This document shows, in pieces, positions 42,375-54,377 of a DNA stretch of 64,000 nucleotides. Below the pieces are notes generated by a model. It was not told the DNA's origin, ran no database searches, and saw only the letters and a program-made list of their open reading frames with translations. Origin of the DNA: Rhizophagus irregularis (Eukaryota > Glomeromycota > Glomeromycetes > Glomerales > Glomeraceae); NCBI RefSeq assembly GCF_026210795.1, contig NC_089434.1, positions 2,542,001 through 2,606,000 of the forward strand. The letters are read 5' to 3'. Within the stretch, counting starts at the first letter, position 1. Every line of letters starts with the position of its first letter. The position numbers were made by a program, and so were the translations under genes.

Positions 42375-43760
42375 TTAGTATATGATGGTTAAGGTTGCTT
42401 GCCAAAACCTAGGGGTTTAGGCAAGATGGCGTTTTGCCAAAAAGCGAAATTCTGCTGAAACTATATTAAAGTTATATTAAAAAACTGGCAAAACTTTGAA
42501 GAAAGGCGAAACTGCCAAAACTTATTATAAATGCCAAAACTACTAAAACTCTGCCAAAACTATAATAAATCTATAGTAAAATTTTGATGAAACTAATCGT
42601 AGGATTTTGAAGAGGTTTAGACAAGTAACCTTAATGATAGTAACGTTATGTTACATATATGCTTGAAATGTTTCTATGACGTCCATATGTAAAAAATGAA
42701 ATGATTCGATTTTGGATGGACTCAGGAAGTGAAAGCCACACATAAATCTTCAAAAACAATTGCTGTACTTTGTTCAGGTGAAAAAACTCTTACACTAGGG
42801 ATTTTTACTGGTGATATATAGCTAAATTGTATATTCTCATAGCATATGGACTGATTTGTCTACTCTGAAAAAGAGTTATTGAATTGATTTGCACAATTTT
42901 CGTTACTCAAAATTGTTTTGTAATACCAAAAAATCATCTGATTGATGATCACTTGACTAAATAATAAGTTGAACAAAAATTTACATTTGTGAAACTTAAA
43001 TTATTAAATGTAAAAGAGGTGTGAAAAAACCCATTTCACTAATAAAAAATCCATTTCTGATATATATGGAATTTTTAACATATATTATTAAAAAGTAAGT
43101 ATATTTTAATAAAATATAAAGTAAAATAAAAATTTATATAGTCTTAATAGCTATAAATGTTTATAAAAGTATAATAAAAATATCATATAAAAGATGGTAT
43201 CATAATAGATATTTTCAAACAATAAAAATAATTATTTTATATCAAAATTTGTATTACCATCTTTAGACGCAAATATATCAAGATTCACTAATCCGTTTTC
43301 TATAATTTTAGGCTCGTTGGAAAGCCCTTGTTCTGGACTTTATAGGCGAAAAAAGAGCTTGCCGATTGAATTGTTAGATCCAGAGATATTTACGTTTAAA
43401 GTTGAGGTACGAACTTTTTAACATGCTTAAATGCAAATTCTTGGGATCCACTAATCCGTTTTTTATAAATTTAGGCTCTTCGGAAAGCCCTTGATCTGGT
43501 CTATATGAGCGAAAAAAAAGCTTGCCGATTGGATCATTAGATCTGGAGATATTTACGTTTAAAGTTGAGATACAAATTTTTAATATATATAGTAAGTGTT
43601 AAGAATTATATTAATTTAAAAGAAATATTTACCACCTTATAGTATAGTAACATCAAATAAAAGTTTTTTAATACTCACTCCCAATTTACTGTATATTATA
43701 TAGTATTTTGTATAATAAAAATATAATAAAATCAATATTTTAATTAAAGGTAAACAAATT
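42375..43760. other. Unassigned insertion inside the ATPase gene
   Basis: Interrupts the ATPase between KASYHMD and HLVVFNGG. Contains GCCAAAACT-type short repeats (42400-42600) and two tandem copies (43277-43435 and 43446-43590) of a 160-bp repeat with CACTAATCCGTTTT, GGAAAGCCCTTG, AGCTTGCCGATTG and GATATTTACGTTTAAAGTTG. I could not find terminal repeats or a duplication, so the element type is unknown. Confidence 0.5.
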
Positions 43761-43958
43761 AGTCCATATGGTAAGATGCTTTTGGATCTTTTGAAATTAT
43801 ACCATACATTTTTCTTACAAATGCCCACTTAGGCTCGTCAGAATGATAACCACAAACTATCAAATCATCACATGCAATATATCTAGACCTGCCTTTTTTA
43901 CCTTTATATATACATTCAGCTTTATTACCAAGAAAAAGATTTGCCAAAATATTAGTCT

Positions 43959-46900
43959 CATTGGGAAATTTTTTGGGAAGCAGATCTGCGCAGATTTTCA
44001 GAAATTATATCTGCGCAGATCTTATACCCTGGCGCAAAATATTAAAGGAAAAATCCAATAAAAAACTGCGCAGATTTTATAAATAACAAAGTTCTGCGCA
44101 GATTTTTAAATAAAAAACTTTTGAAATACCTCAGCAATTTTTTTCAGTAAAAATCTGCATCACAATAATACAAATTAATTTATTGCATTAATTACTAATT
44201 TATTTATAATCAAAATTACTTTTTTATTATATATTAACAAGTTTACAAATACAATTGAAATCTATTACTAGTCATTGCTATTTATCATCTCTTTACTGCA
44301 CATTTACATGTTGTTAATAGTTTGGACATTGTTCCAGTTGGTTCGATTCCAACAAACAACAAAATAAAATAGAAAATCGGAGATGTTTATTAGAAATAAG
44401 AAAATTATTTCAAAGTTATTACTTTCGAAATGTTTGACACGAAATCTCAGGATCTAAAAAATAAAGTAAAATGAACGTTAGTAGAACGTTCGTTAAAGAA
44501 GAATAAAAAAAAAATTATAAAGAATTTTGAAGATATACCTTCAAATTCTTTCGTCCAGGAGCCAGAGAAAAAAACCCTACAGAAAAAAACAACTGAAACG
44601 TTAGTAAACGTTTCGCAAATTAAAAAATATGAAAGAATTTCGAAGGAATTTTACCTTCAAAATTCCGTCCAGAAGCCGTAAACCTGCAAAAAGTAAAAAG
44701 AAAAGACAAACAAAAGGTTAGTAAATGTTTTGTTAAACATTAAAAAAAAATTAATTTCGAAGGTAAATACCTTCAAAATCCTGAAAAAATCTCCAAGTCT
44801 AGTTCGTCTAAAGAAGCCCGGCGTTCTTATATAAAGAAGAAAGAACGTTAGAAACGTTCTTTAAAAAAAAAAATAAATTTTAAAGTTTCGCAACTCTTAT
44901 TGCGAAACTTACCATTTACCCGTTTTAGGAACCTTGGAGTACTGAAATCTACAACAAAAAAGAAAACGAAATGTTAGCTAACATTTCGTTTAAATAAAAA
45001 CAAAAAAAACAGAATTTCGAAGGTTACCTTCGAAATTCTGTTCAGGAGCGTCCAGAGAGCTGTGTTCCTACAAAATACAAAAACGAACGTTAGAAAACAC
45101 TTCGTTAAGTATAATTATTAAAAAAAATTTTTTTCAAAGGTTTTACCTTCAATATGGGAGACTGAACTCATTTTCGACTTCCTTTACCTAAAAAAAATAA
45201 AATACGAACGTTAGTTAACGTTTGTTTAAATAAAAAGAAAAAAAAAATTTGAAGGTTTTACCTTCGATATGGGAGCTCAGAATTCATTTTTGGATTCCCT
45301 TGCCTAAAAAAAAAGTAATACGAATGTTAGTTAACGTTTGTCAATAAATTAAATAAAAAAAATTTTTTTTTATGAAGATTTTACCTTTGTATGGGAAAAC
45401 TTTCGTATGGGAGTCCAAGTTTCCGGCTTCCTTTATTTAAAAAAAAAGGAAATATGAACGTTAGTTACGTTTGTCAATAAATTAAATAAAAAAAATTTTT
45501 TTTTACGAAGATTTTACCTTCGTATGGGAAAACTTTCGTATGGGAATCCAAGTTTTCGGCTTCTTTTATCTAAAAAAAAAGGAAATACGAATGTTAGTTA
45601 CGTTTGTCAATAAATAAAAAAGAAAAAAAAATTTTGAAGGTTTTACCTTCGATATGGAAGTCCAGAACTCGTTTTCAGATTCCTTTGCCTAAAAAAAAAG
45701 AGATGAAACGTTAGAAACGTTTTGTCAATAAATTAATTAAAAAAAAATTAATTTTTGAAGGTTTGTTTTACCTTCGATATGGAAGTCCAGAACTTGTTTC
45801 GGCTTCCTTTATCTGAAAAAAAAGAAATGAAACGTTATAAACTGAACGTTTCGTTAATAAATTAATTAAAAGAAATAATTTGAAAGTTTTACCATCAAAC
45901 AGAATTTTCAAATGGGTCCAGAACATACCTTCAGTGTTCTGGACCTATAAAATACAAAAATGAACGAAACTAACGTTCGTTAAAGTTAAATTATAAAAAA
46001 AATATTTCAAAGATTTTTACCTTCGAAATAAATGTCCGGAGCCATTCTTCGGTGTCCAGGACTTATAAATATAAAAACGAACGTTAATTAATGTTCGTTA
46101 AACAAAAATATAAAAAAAAAATTTGAAGGTAAAACCTTTACCTTCAACTAACGTTTGTTAAAGTTAAATTATAAAAAAAATATTTCGAAGATTTTTACCT
46201 TGAAATAAATGTCCGACCATTCTTGGTTGTCAGGACTTATAAATATAAAAACGAACGTTAATTAATGTTCGTTAAACAAAAATATAAAAAAAAAATTTGA
46301 AGGTAAAACCTTTACCTTCAACTAACGTTTGTTAAAGTTAAATTATAAAAAAAAATATTTCGAAAATTTTTACCTTCGAAATAAACGTCTGGAGCCATTC
46401 TTGGCGCCCAGGACCTAAAAATATGAAAAAGCGAATGTTAATTAATGTTCATTGAAATAAAATTAAAAAAATATTTCAAAGGTAAACTTTACCTTTGAAA
46501 TAAACGTTTGGAGCCATTCTTTGGCATCCAGGACCTATAAAACGTAAAAACGAATATTAATTAACGTTCGTTAAATAAAATTAAAAAATATATTTCGAAG
46601 GTTAACTTTACCTTCGAAATAAACGTCCGGAGCCGTTCTTTGGCATCCAGGACCTATAAAATATAAAAACGAACGTAACTAATGTTCATTAAAGCTAAAT
46701 TATAAAAAAAATATTTTGAAGATTTTTACCTTCAAAATAAATGTCCAGAGCCGTTCTTCAATACCCAGAACCTAAAAACATGAAAAATGAACGTTAATTA
46801 ACGTTCGTTGAAATAAAATTAAAAAAATATTTTGAAGGTAAACTTTACCTTCAAAATAAACGTCCGGAGCCGTTCTTTGGCATCCAGGACCTATAAAATG

Positions 46901-47582
46901 TAAAAACGAACGTTAATTAACGTTCATTAAAATAAAATTAAAAAAATATTTCAAATATAAACTTTACCTTCGAAATAAACATCTGGAGTTGTTCTTCAGC
47001 GTCCAGAACCTAAAAACATGAAAAACGAACGTTAATTAACGTTTGTTGAAATAAAATTAAAAAAAAAATATTTCAAAGGTAAACTTTACCTTCGAAATAA
47101 ACGTCTAGAGCCATTCTTTGGCGCCTAGGACCTAAAAACATGAAAAATGAACATTAGCGATATTACGTGTTGTAGAAAAATTATTTTTTAAAGTCTTGTA
47201 AAATTTTTTTTTTTAAAAAGTATTGTAAAAAAAATCATTTAGGTATTAAATCAAGTTAGAGTTAATTAAAGTTTAAATGATGAAATTGCAGATCGAACTG
47301 ATATTTTAATGAAAAAAAAGCAAATATTTGCAAAATTGCAGACTTCCGCATAAATTTCATATAAAAAAAAGCAGAAATCTGCAAAATCACAGACTTTCTG
47401 CAGAAATGCATACATAAAAAATCAGAAACATGCAAAATTGCAGATTATTGCATAACTTTGTAAAAAATAAAAAGTGAAAATCTGCAAAATTGCAGACTTC
47501 CGCATAAATTCACAAAAAAAATGCGGAGATCTGCTAATTTTACAGATCTCTGCAGTTCTGCATCTTAAAAAATTTCCTGATG
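43959..47582. mobile_element. Array-carrying element C2, 2-bp duplication CT
   Basis: Left end CATTGGGAAATTTTTT and inverted right end CATCAGGAAATTTTTT, flanked by CT (43957-43958 and 47583-47584). It lies exactly between the codons for Lys and Thr of the ATPase Walker A motif (SGK/TN). Subterminal AGATCTGCGCAGAT-rich regions and the minus-strand array match element C1. The different 2-bp duplications (TA and CT) argue against a strict TA-specific Tc1 family. Confidence 0.8.
44390..47160 (-). repeat. Intron-like tandem array of element C2
   Basis: About 24 units of 90-130 bp with minus-strand GTAAA donors in TTTCGAAGGTAAAACCTTCG-type palindromes, GAACGTTAATTAACGTTC or GTTAGTTAACGT palindromes, and TTTATAG/G or TTTTTAG/G acceptors. 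Two 120-bp blocks at 46095-46205 and 46215-46330 are near-identical, so part of the array grew by recent duplication. Confidence 0.75.
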
Positions 47583-47852
47583 CTTACCTGATCTACTTTT
47601 CCCAGTAACTAGCATAGAGAAAGGCTATGATGGACTTGTACGGTGATAACGAATTCGAGATGATTCGTGCTTTATGGTCTCATCCATATCTATAAGGTAA
47701 AGTTTCATAGGAAGCAGCCCTGTCTTTTGGTTCTTCTGTGTATTAGATTGGGAATCTATAACTATAATTTCTATTTATGGGTATTTTATAATTCAGAAGA
47801 TTTTTTCTTCATTAATAAGTGAATTAAAAGAATATCAATAAGAGAATATGTA

Positions 47853-48570
47853 CTATAGAATGTATATGATTAGTAATACTATTATGAAGATGAATGCATG
47901 CTGAAAAAATAAGGAATCAGGTACTTTTGAGGTTGTTTCAGGACTAGTAATGCTGTTATCTTTCTCCAGTCCGTTAATACCTCCAAGCACTTCAGATTCA
48001 CTAAATGTTTTTGGGATCTGTTTGGCTAAATGATCATTACTAGCTTCTTGAAGGAGGATCTCTTTCTCTGATAATCATATCTTTTGTACTGAGAACAAAT
48101 TATCTCTCATTTGCATTAATTCTTTTTTTTCATTCATTAATTCTATTCGTGTTGAGGTTAATTCATCCCTTAATCGCATTAATTCACCCTTTTTTTTGCT
48201 TAATTCATTTTTCTTTAGATCTAAGTCAACATTCTTTAGCTCAACATTTTTCCTTGACAGTGCCAACTCTCGTCTAAGAGAATCCATTTCTGATAAGTTT
48301 TTCTGAACTAAAAAATACTTCATTTCCAACTCTTTTATTTTTGATTGGAAAGCTTGTATCTTTTCCAATTTTATAGAGATCTTGTTCTCAGTTTTTGAGA
48401 AAGAAATATCTTTATAGATAATCTGATTTTTGAGTTCTCTCACCTTATCTTTAAGCTGGCGTATATGCTCTGAAAAACTCTCATTATTTTATATCAGGAG
48501 AGTGTTTATAATGCCAAGCTGAATACTTGAGCTTAAAGCGATATCTAAATCATGTTTTACACAAGCAGGT
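47853..48570 (-). pseudogene. Coiled-coil protein with C-terminal membrane anchor, broken by stops
   Basis: From the right: PVNNQPACVKHDLDIALSSS, IQLGIINTLLI, TAA, NNESFSEHIRQLKDKVRELK, then a long heptad-rich helix (LRRELALSRKNVELKNVDLD, KKNELSKKKGELMRLRDELT) to QKI, TGA at 48077-48075 (CGA expected), then LSEKEILLQEASNDHLAKQI, SSPETTSKV-like linker and a hydrophobic tail FQHAFIFIIVLLIIYIL ending in TAG at 47853. The last 17 residues look like a tail anchor. It lies upstream of the ATPase in the same orientation, perhaps part of the same element. No family name recognised. Confidence 0.6.
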
Positions 48571-48959
48571 TGGTTATTCACTGGTCAGAATAGTCCATTT
48601 CAGCAAAATTTTAAATTGCCGAATGTTGAACGAAATTCGGTCTGACATTAGCTGATCAGTACCAAAAAAATCGGCAACTAATTTTATGGACGATTTGCAC
48701 CATAACGCCTGCCACTCGCAATTAGAAATTGGCAAAATTTCAGAATTAGTTAAAAAAATCAGCTGTATATATCAATAAAATTCGATCCTGCCATGCAAAT
48801 GAATTTGTCATAAACAATTAACTATTCGTTTAAAAATCGATATTGATTTAATTTGCCAATTTGCAAAATAAATAAAATTGACCATAATAATTTTGACGAA
48901 ATTTAGCAAATTTAAGTTTTAAAACTGATTTTATTTCGATTGATTTACCAATTATTTTA
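48571..48959. other. AT-rich intergenic
   Basis: No ORF. Contains several AAATTCGG/GCCGAAT-like and TTTGCCAATT motifs, perhaps an old insertion, but no bounded element. Confidence 0.35.
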
Positions 48960-49375
48960 ATTAAATCAATTAAATCGCAAAAATTTCCTATAAAAATAGT
49001 AAAAATTTCCTACGAAAATAATACTAAAATAATACGAAAATAATACTAAAATAATAAAAATTTCCTACGAAAATAATATGAAAATAATACGAAAATAATA
49101 CTAAAATAATAAAAATTTCCTACAAAAATAATATGAAAATAATATGAAAATAATACTAAAATAATAAAAATTTCCTACGAAAATAATATGAAAATAATAC
49201 GAAAATAATACTAAAATAATAAAAATTTCCTACAAAAATAATACTAAAATAATACGAAAATAATAAAAATTTCCTACAACAATAATACAAAAATAATACG
49301 TAAATAATACGTAAATAATATGAAAATAATACGAAATAATACTAAATTAATAAAAATTTCCTATGAAAATAAAAA
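48960..49375. repeat. Simple tandem repeat, AATAATACGAAAATAATACT
   Basis: Seven or so blocks, each starting TAAAAATTTCCTACRAAAAT and followed by two to four AATAATAYGAA repeats. Noncoding. Confidence 0.8.
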
Positions 49376-50727
49376 AATTCAATCCACAATTCCACAAAAA
49401 ATCCCATAATTTTCAAAAAAAATCCAAAAAAACCGACAAATTTACAATCTAAAATTTGAAAAAAAAGTTAGTATAATAAAAACTCAAACAAAAATTAAAG
49501 TACAAATTTATATCATTTATCTGTTTCATCTTCTGTTTCCGGTGATTCTTCTACTCCCATTGGTTCTGATTTTTCCATTCCCGTTAGTTCTGAATCTTCT
49601 ATTACAACTATTTCGTCTATTTCTGCTGACACTTCCGCATCTTCTGCCATTATTAGATTCTTCATCGTTTGAATTGGCATTTCCAACTCAGAAAAGTCAG
49701 TATCGGCCAGCATATTCTGCTCCACATAGGTCCAATTTGGAGCACCTCGTAGATGACGAGAGACGATATTATATATCTCATCATCATAATTTCACATTCG
49801 TATCAATTGTGCAGATTGAAGAGAGAAAGCGTATTATTCCAAGACATTTCGTAATAAATCTATTAACTATTATTAGAAAAAAAATCAATCCTATTACGAA
49901 AAAAATAAAATAAATAAAAAATAAAAAATAAAAAATGCGACAAATAAGTTATCGAACCTCTTCAGATCTCCAAGACGGATTATAAACATTGATATGTCTT
50001 TTACCGTCTGGTTGCTCCTCATCTGATTCAGAATACTCTGGAGAGTGATATCGGTTGTCACTTAAAGTTCTTATCGATCATAATTCTCCAGTTTTTCATC
50101 ATTTTTGTCGAAAAGCGATTTTACGCCTTTAACTCGATGTGCCTTTTTCTATATTTAAAGTTTTGACAAATGATGAGATTTTTTTTTTTGAAATAATAAA
50201 GAAATTATTTACCTCATTTAACTGATTGTTTTGATGTAGACGGTGATTATCTTTGTCTAAAGTGCCACGTTGTTTATATAACAAGTGCACTCTGCGATGT
50301 TTATATAAAGCGGAGAGCCAAGATTTGACTTGCCTGTATTGTGAAGTATACCTTGGCTTTATTGCTTCAATTAGTCGAGGTATAACCTGTTGAAGAATTT
50401 TATCATTCAACTCACTGGTAAACTTTTCATCGTATTTTAATTCTAGTTCAATCAGAAAAGTTTTTAGAATCGTCTTCATCTTGGCCTAAATTGTACAAAA
50501 TATCAGTTTAGCGAACGTTAAAAGCATACATTGAAAGAGGATTTTTGGATGAACCCTGGCTTCTTCTTCATCTACTTCCATTTCATCTTCAGAATCGCGC
50601 ACAAGATTTTTTCCTTTCCTACACTTTGTTGGTTGTTAATCCTCTTTAAATTCGATATCTTGAAGGTCAGATGAATGTCAGTGACACAAGCGATCATTTT
50701 CCTGACTAAGTATATTGTTATACGATT

Positions 50728-53465
50728 CACTAGTCGAAATAAGGCAAATCAGAAATAAGGCAAATCGTCCTTATTTCGGCTAAATTTCGGCTAATAATTG
50801 ACGATCGTCTGTATATCAGGTGACATTTGGCATAGCCGATTTCCGATTTCACTAGTCAAAAAAGGCCAGCTTATATTCAATTAAAAATTCAACTATGATC
50901 TACGATTAGACATTGGTCGAATAGTCTAATTAAACGTCACATGTTACGCGTATCAAAGTTTAAAAAAGGATCTTTTTTAAACTTTCCCCTTTCATCCCTT
51001 CCTTTCACTTCACTTCGTCCCTATTTTCCCCTGTCCTTTCGTCCTTCCTCTCCCTTCCCCTATTATCCTTTCCTTTCCCTTTCGTCCTTCCTTGCTTCCC
51101 TTTCACTCTCCCCCTTTTCTCACACCTTTCTTCCGCCTCTTTTTCTTGGAAGTAATGTAAGTTTCATTTCGAAACTTACATATTTTTTTTTTAATTTTTT
51201 TTTTTTAATTTAAGAAATGAATTTCTTTATATTGTTTTTTTTTGTAGGATGCCAGCTTTAACACAAAACTGGACTTTAAGGTAAAAAATGGGAAAGTGAA
51301 GTTTTGTTAATTTAAGAAACGAACTAATGTTTCTTTTCATTATTTTTTTTTGTAGGACGCATAGGAGGACGCCGGCTTTAACACAAAACCGGACTTTAAG
51401 GTAAAAAATGGGGAAAGGGGGAAGGGGAAAAGGATTTAAAACCAAGATTCTTAAGAATCTTAGTTTTTATTTTTTTTAATATTTCAGAACGGTTACTAAC
51501 CGTTCCTTTCTTTTTTATAGATTTCGGGCAGGCTTCCTAGTTCCGAAGAATGGAAAAGAACCAAGATTCGTAAGTAAACGAATCTTGGTTTAATTTTTTT
51601 TGTTTTTTTTTGTAATATTAATGAACGGTTACTAATAACCGTTTTTTCTTTATTATTTTAGGTTCGGGTTGACTTCTGAGTTCCGAAGAACAGAAAGAAC
51701 CAAGTTTTGTAAGTACAAGTACGAAACTTGGTTTATTTTTTATTTTATTTTTTTTCCTATTATATGAATGGTTACTAACCGTTCCTTTCTTTTTCTTATA
51801 GGTTCAGCCGTTTGGGTGAGTTTCTGAAGAACGGAAAAAAACTAAGATTATGTACTACGAATCTTGGTTTTTTTCTTCTTTTTTTAATATTTGGAATGGT
51901 TATTACTAACCGTTCTTCTTCTTTTATTTTTTATAGGTTCGGTGTCTCAGGAGGGGCTTCCGAGTTCCGAAGAACAGAAAAAAAACCAAGATTTGTAAGT
52001 ATATATAAATCATGGTTTTAATTTTGTTTTTTTTTAATTTTATTAATGAACGGTTACTAATAACCGTTTTTTCTTTTTTTAGGTTTGCGAGTTCTGAAGA
52101 ATGGAAAAGAACCAAGATTCATAAGTATATACGAATCTTGGTTTTAATTTTTTTGTTTTGTTTAACTTTATTAATGAACGGTTACTAATAACCGTTCTTT
52201 TCTTTTTTTAGGTTCAGGTGGGCTTCCGATCTTTGGAAAAAGTGGAACCAAGATTCGTAAGTAAGTACGAATCTTGGTTTAATTTTTTTTATTATTATTA
52301 TTATGAATGGTTACTAATAACCATTCTTTTCTTTTTTTTAGGATCGGGTGGATTTTTGAATTCTGAAGTACGGAAAAGAACCAAGATTCGTAAGTATATA
52401 CGAATCTTGGTTTAATTTTTTTTATTATTATTATTATGAACGGTTACTAATAACCGTTCTTTTTTAGGATCAGGTGGATTTTTGAATTCTGAAGTACAGA
52501 AAAGAACCAAGATTCGTAAGTATATACGAATCTTGGTTTAATTTATTATTATTATTATTATGAACGGTTACTAATAACCGTTCTTTTCTTTTTTTTAGGA
52601 TCGGGTGGATTTTCAAATTCCGAAGTATGGAAAAGAACCAAGATTCGTAAGTATATACGAATCTTGGTTTTGTTTTTGTTTTTTTTTTATTATTTGGAAC
52701 GGTTTACTAACTGTTCCTTTCTTTTATTTTTTAGGTTTCAGGTTGAATTCCGAAGATCGGAAGAAAAGGAACCAAGATTCGTAAGTAAGTACGAATCTTA
52801 ATTTATTTTTTATTTTTATTTTTTATTATTTTGGAACGGGTACTAACCGTTCCTTTCTTTTATTTTATAGGTTCGGGTGGACTTTCAAGTTCCGGAGAAC
52901 GGAAAAAGATTAAGATTCGTAGGTATATACAAATCTTGGTTAAATTTTTTTTATTAATATTAATGAACGGTTACTAATAACCGTTCTTTTCTTTTTTTTA
53001 TAGATTTGGGTGGATTTCCGACGAATGGATGAACTAAAACCAAGATTCGTAAGTACGAATCATGGTTTATTTTATTATTATTATTTTATTATATTTTTGA
53101 ATTAGAAATATTTATTTGTAATTTAGATAGATGCTAATAATAATAATGTAATTATAAAGTTTTTAAGCATTTAATTAATAAATACATTTAATAAATTTGA
53201 TAATAAAAATTGAAATAAATTCAGAAAAAAATAGTCTGATTTTTGTCCGATTTAAGTTCTGAAGTACATCTGATTGACTGTCCGAATTTAGTATGATTTA
53301 ATTCTGATTTATGTCCGATTTAAGTTCCGAAGTACATCTGATTGGCAGTCAATCGGATAACAATCGGAATATATTTTTTTTGTAAAAATCAGATATATTT
53401 CAGCCGTAATTTGACCTAAAATCGGATATCCGATTTTTAGCCAATTTGCCTTATTTCGACTAGTG
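50728..53465 (+). mobile_element. CACTA-like non-autonomous element B
   Basis: Perfect terminal inverted repeats CACTAGTCGAAATAAGGCAA, flanked by ATT (50725-50727 and 53466-53468). It lies inside a coiled-coil exon of the split gene. Structure: 250-bp left end, pyrimidine-rich leader (50980-51130), intron-like array (51150-53070), AT-rich 3' region similar to that of element A, terminal repeats with ATCGGATATCCGAT palindrome. No transposase. It is the cleanest example of the array-carrying elements in the window. Confidence 0.85.
51150..53070 (+). repeat. Intron-like tandem array of element B
   Basis: About 13 units of 115-140 bp. Example: donor GTAAGT at 52257, TACTAAT near 52307, pyrimidine tract, AG at 52340-52341 (85 nt), then a 48-nt exon-like piece (GGATCGGGTGG onward, ending CCAAGATTC) to the next donor at 52390. 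Three consecutive exon-like pieces are 48 nt; others are 38-46 nt. A few donors are mutated (ATAAGT near 52121). The first units near 51240-51400 have GCCGGCTTTAACACAAAACC exon-like pieces of another sequence. Confidence 0.85.
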
Positions 53466-54377
53466 ATTGTAATTGGCCAATGTCTAGCCATAGGTCACGC
53501 AACTCGCCATTTGCATTATCGAGTTGCCAATTTAATTCATTGATTCTTTCCCGTAAGTAGGTATTTTCTTCTCAGAGATCATACGTATCTAAAAAAACGT
53601 TAAAGTCGACTAGAACTCTAAAATGAATACAAAAGTCAATTGTAGCTCACCATTTACATCTCTAGTCCAATTACTACTATAAGGTTCACATATAATTGGC
53701 GTTAATTCTCTCCTATATGGTTCGGCAGTGCGTACATTGCTTCTATACGGTTTGGCAATGCGTACATTGCTCCTATATGGTTCGGTAGTGTGTGTAATGG
53801 ATGTTAATTCCCTATGTATATTGCTCCTATACAGTTCGGTGGTGTGTGTAATGGACGTTAATTCCCTATGTACATTGCTCCTATACGGTTTGGCTGTGCG
53901 TGTAATAGTCATTAATTTCCTATGTACAGTTACATTACGAATTGGTAGTACCATCCTGCTTTGTTGCGAGTATAAGCTGAATGGTACCACTAAGCGAAAT
54001 GGCTTATTATCTTCTGAAGCTTCTGATATTGACATTTATTTTTGAGTTTTGGTAGAACTGAAACCAGAAGCTGCAGATTCCTGTTTTGACACTTGTTTTT
54101 GAGTTTTGGTAAAACCAGAACTGAAAGCTGCGGATTCCTGTTTCAATGCTTATTTTTGAGTTTTGATAGAACTGGAACTGGAAGCTGCAGATTGTTGTTT
54201 CGATATCGATATTTGTTTGGAAGAATCGGAACTTACAAATTCCTGTGAAGAAGTTTGTTTGTGAGACTCTTGACGACTTTTTCGACACTTTTTTTTCCAG
54301 ATCGTTTCATTCTTTATAGAGATTTTAATAAACAGAAGAATAGTAAAATTAGTAAATAAAGTAGAACTTTCTTTCAA

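Larger units (their letters stand above)
40627..47765 (-). pseudogene. Packaging-type P-loop ATPase, cut by three insertions (copy 2)
   Basis: N-terminal piece (47765-47583): LLPMKLYLIDMDETIKHESS, RIRYHRTSPS-stop-PFSM, LVTGKSRSGK, interrupted in Walker A by element C2. It resumes at 43958 with TNILANLFLGNKAECIYKGK, RSRYIACDDLIVCGYHSDEP and WAFVRKMYGIISKDPKASYH, is lost at about 43760, and returns at 42370 with HLVVFNGGSS, is cut by the hAT-like element, and ends SYQDIFKIIGRYTEDVKNTS, MVVNSYLRKGEFIVFDLNKS, DDNPLAIQLRFDTPLDLQKE and TGA at 40629-40627. GKSRSGKT is a Walker A motif. The overall order fits A32-like DNA-packaging ATPases of Maverick/Polinton or large DNA viruses; assignment is by inference. 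Walker B is in the missing part. Confidence 0.6.
49513..54377 (-). pseudogene. Split gene: S/Q-rich and coiled-coil N-terminus, acidic C-terminus
   Basis: 5' part (54377-53466): KKKCRKSRQESHKQTSSQEF, S/Q-rich KQESAA repeats with TAA at 54152-54150 and 54038-54036 (CAA expected), then tandem HRELTSITHTTEPYRSN repeats. A phase-1 intron (donor AATG/GTGAGC near 53662, acceptor near 53590) joins DTYDL, TGA (CGA expected), EENTYLRERINELNWQLDNA, interrupted by CACTA-like element B. 3' part (50724-49513): NNILSQENDRL, DSEDEMEVDEEEARVHPK, KTFLIELELKYDEKFTSELN, RLIEAIKPRYTSQYRQVKSW, ALYKHRRVHLLYKQRGTLDK, a further exon near 50150-49965 (YHSPEYSESDEEQPDGKRHI) and an acidic end (ESPETEDETDK). Several stops and frame shifts. 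I do not know the function; SQYRQVKSWLSALYKHRR suggests a basic DNA- or RNA-binding helix pair. Confidence 0.6.

Noticed and set aside
43637-43828. 63-codon minus ORF beside the ATPase piece
   Set aside because: AT-rich, hydrophobic composition artefact in the unassigned insertion.
40627-48570. Large endogenous DNA-virus insertion
   Set aside because: Packaging-type ATPase and zinc-ribbon nuclease are suggestive, but no capsid or polymerase is present and the genes are fragments among transposons; Polinton-like origin is simpler.
49542-49913. 123-codon plus-strand ORF
   Set aside because: Shadow of the acidic minus-strand exon (49725-49513); Leu/Pro-rich reading of GAA/GAT codons.
54007-54288. 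Minus-strand 93-codon ORF with SFQFQFYQNSK repeats
   Set aside because: Out-of-frame reading of the S/Q-rich KQESAA repeats; the other frame joins the downstream exon with proper splicing.
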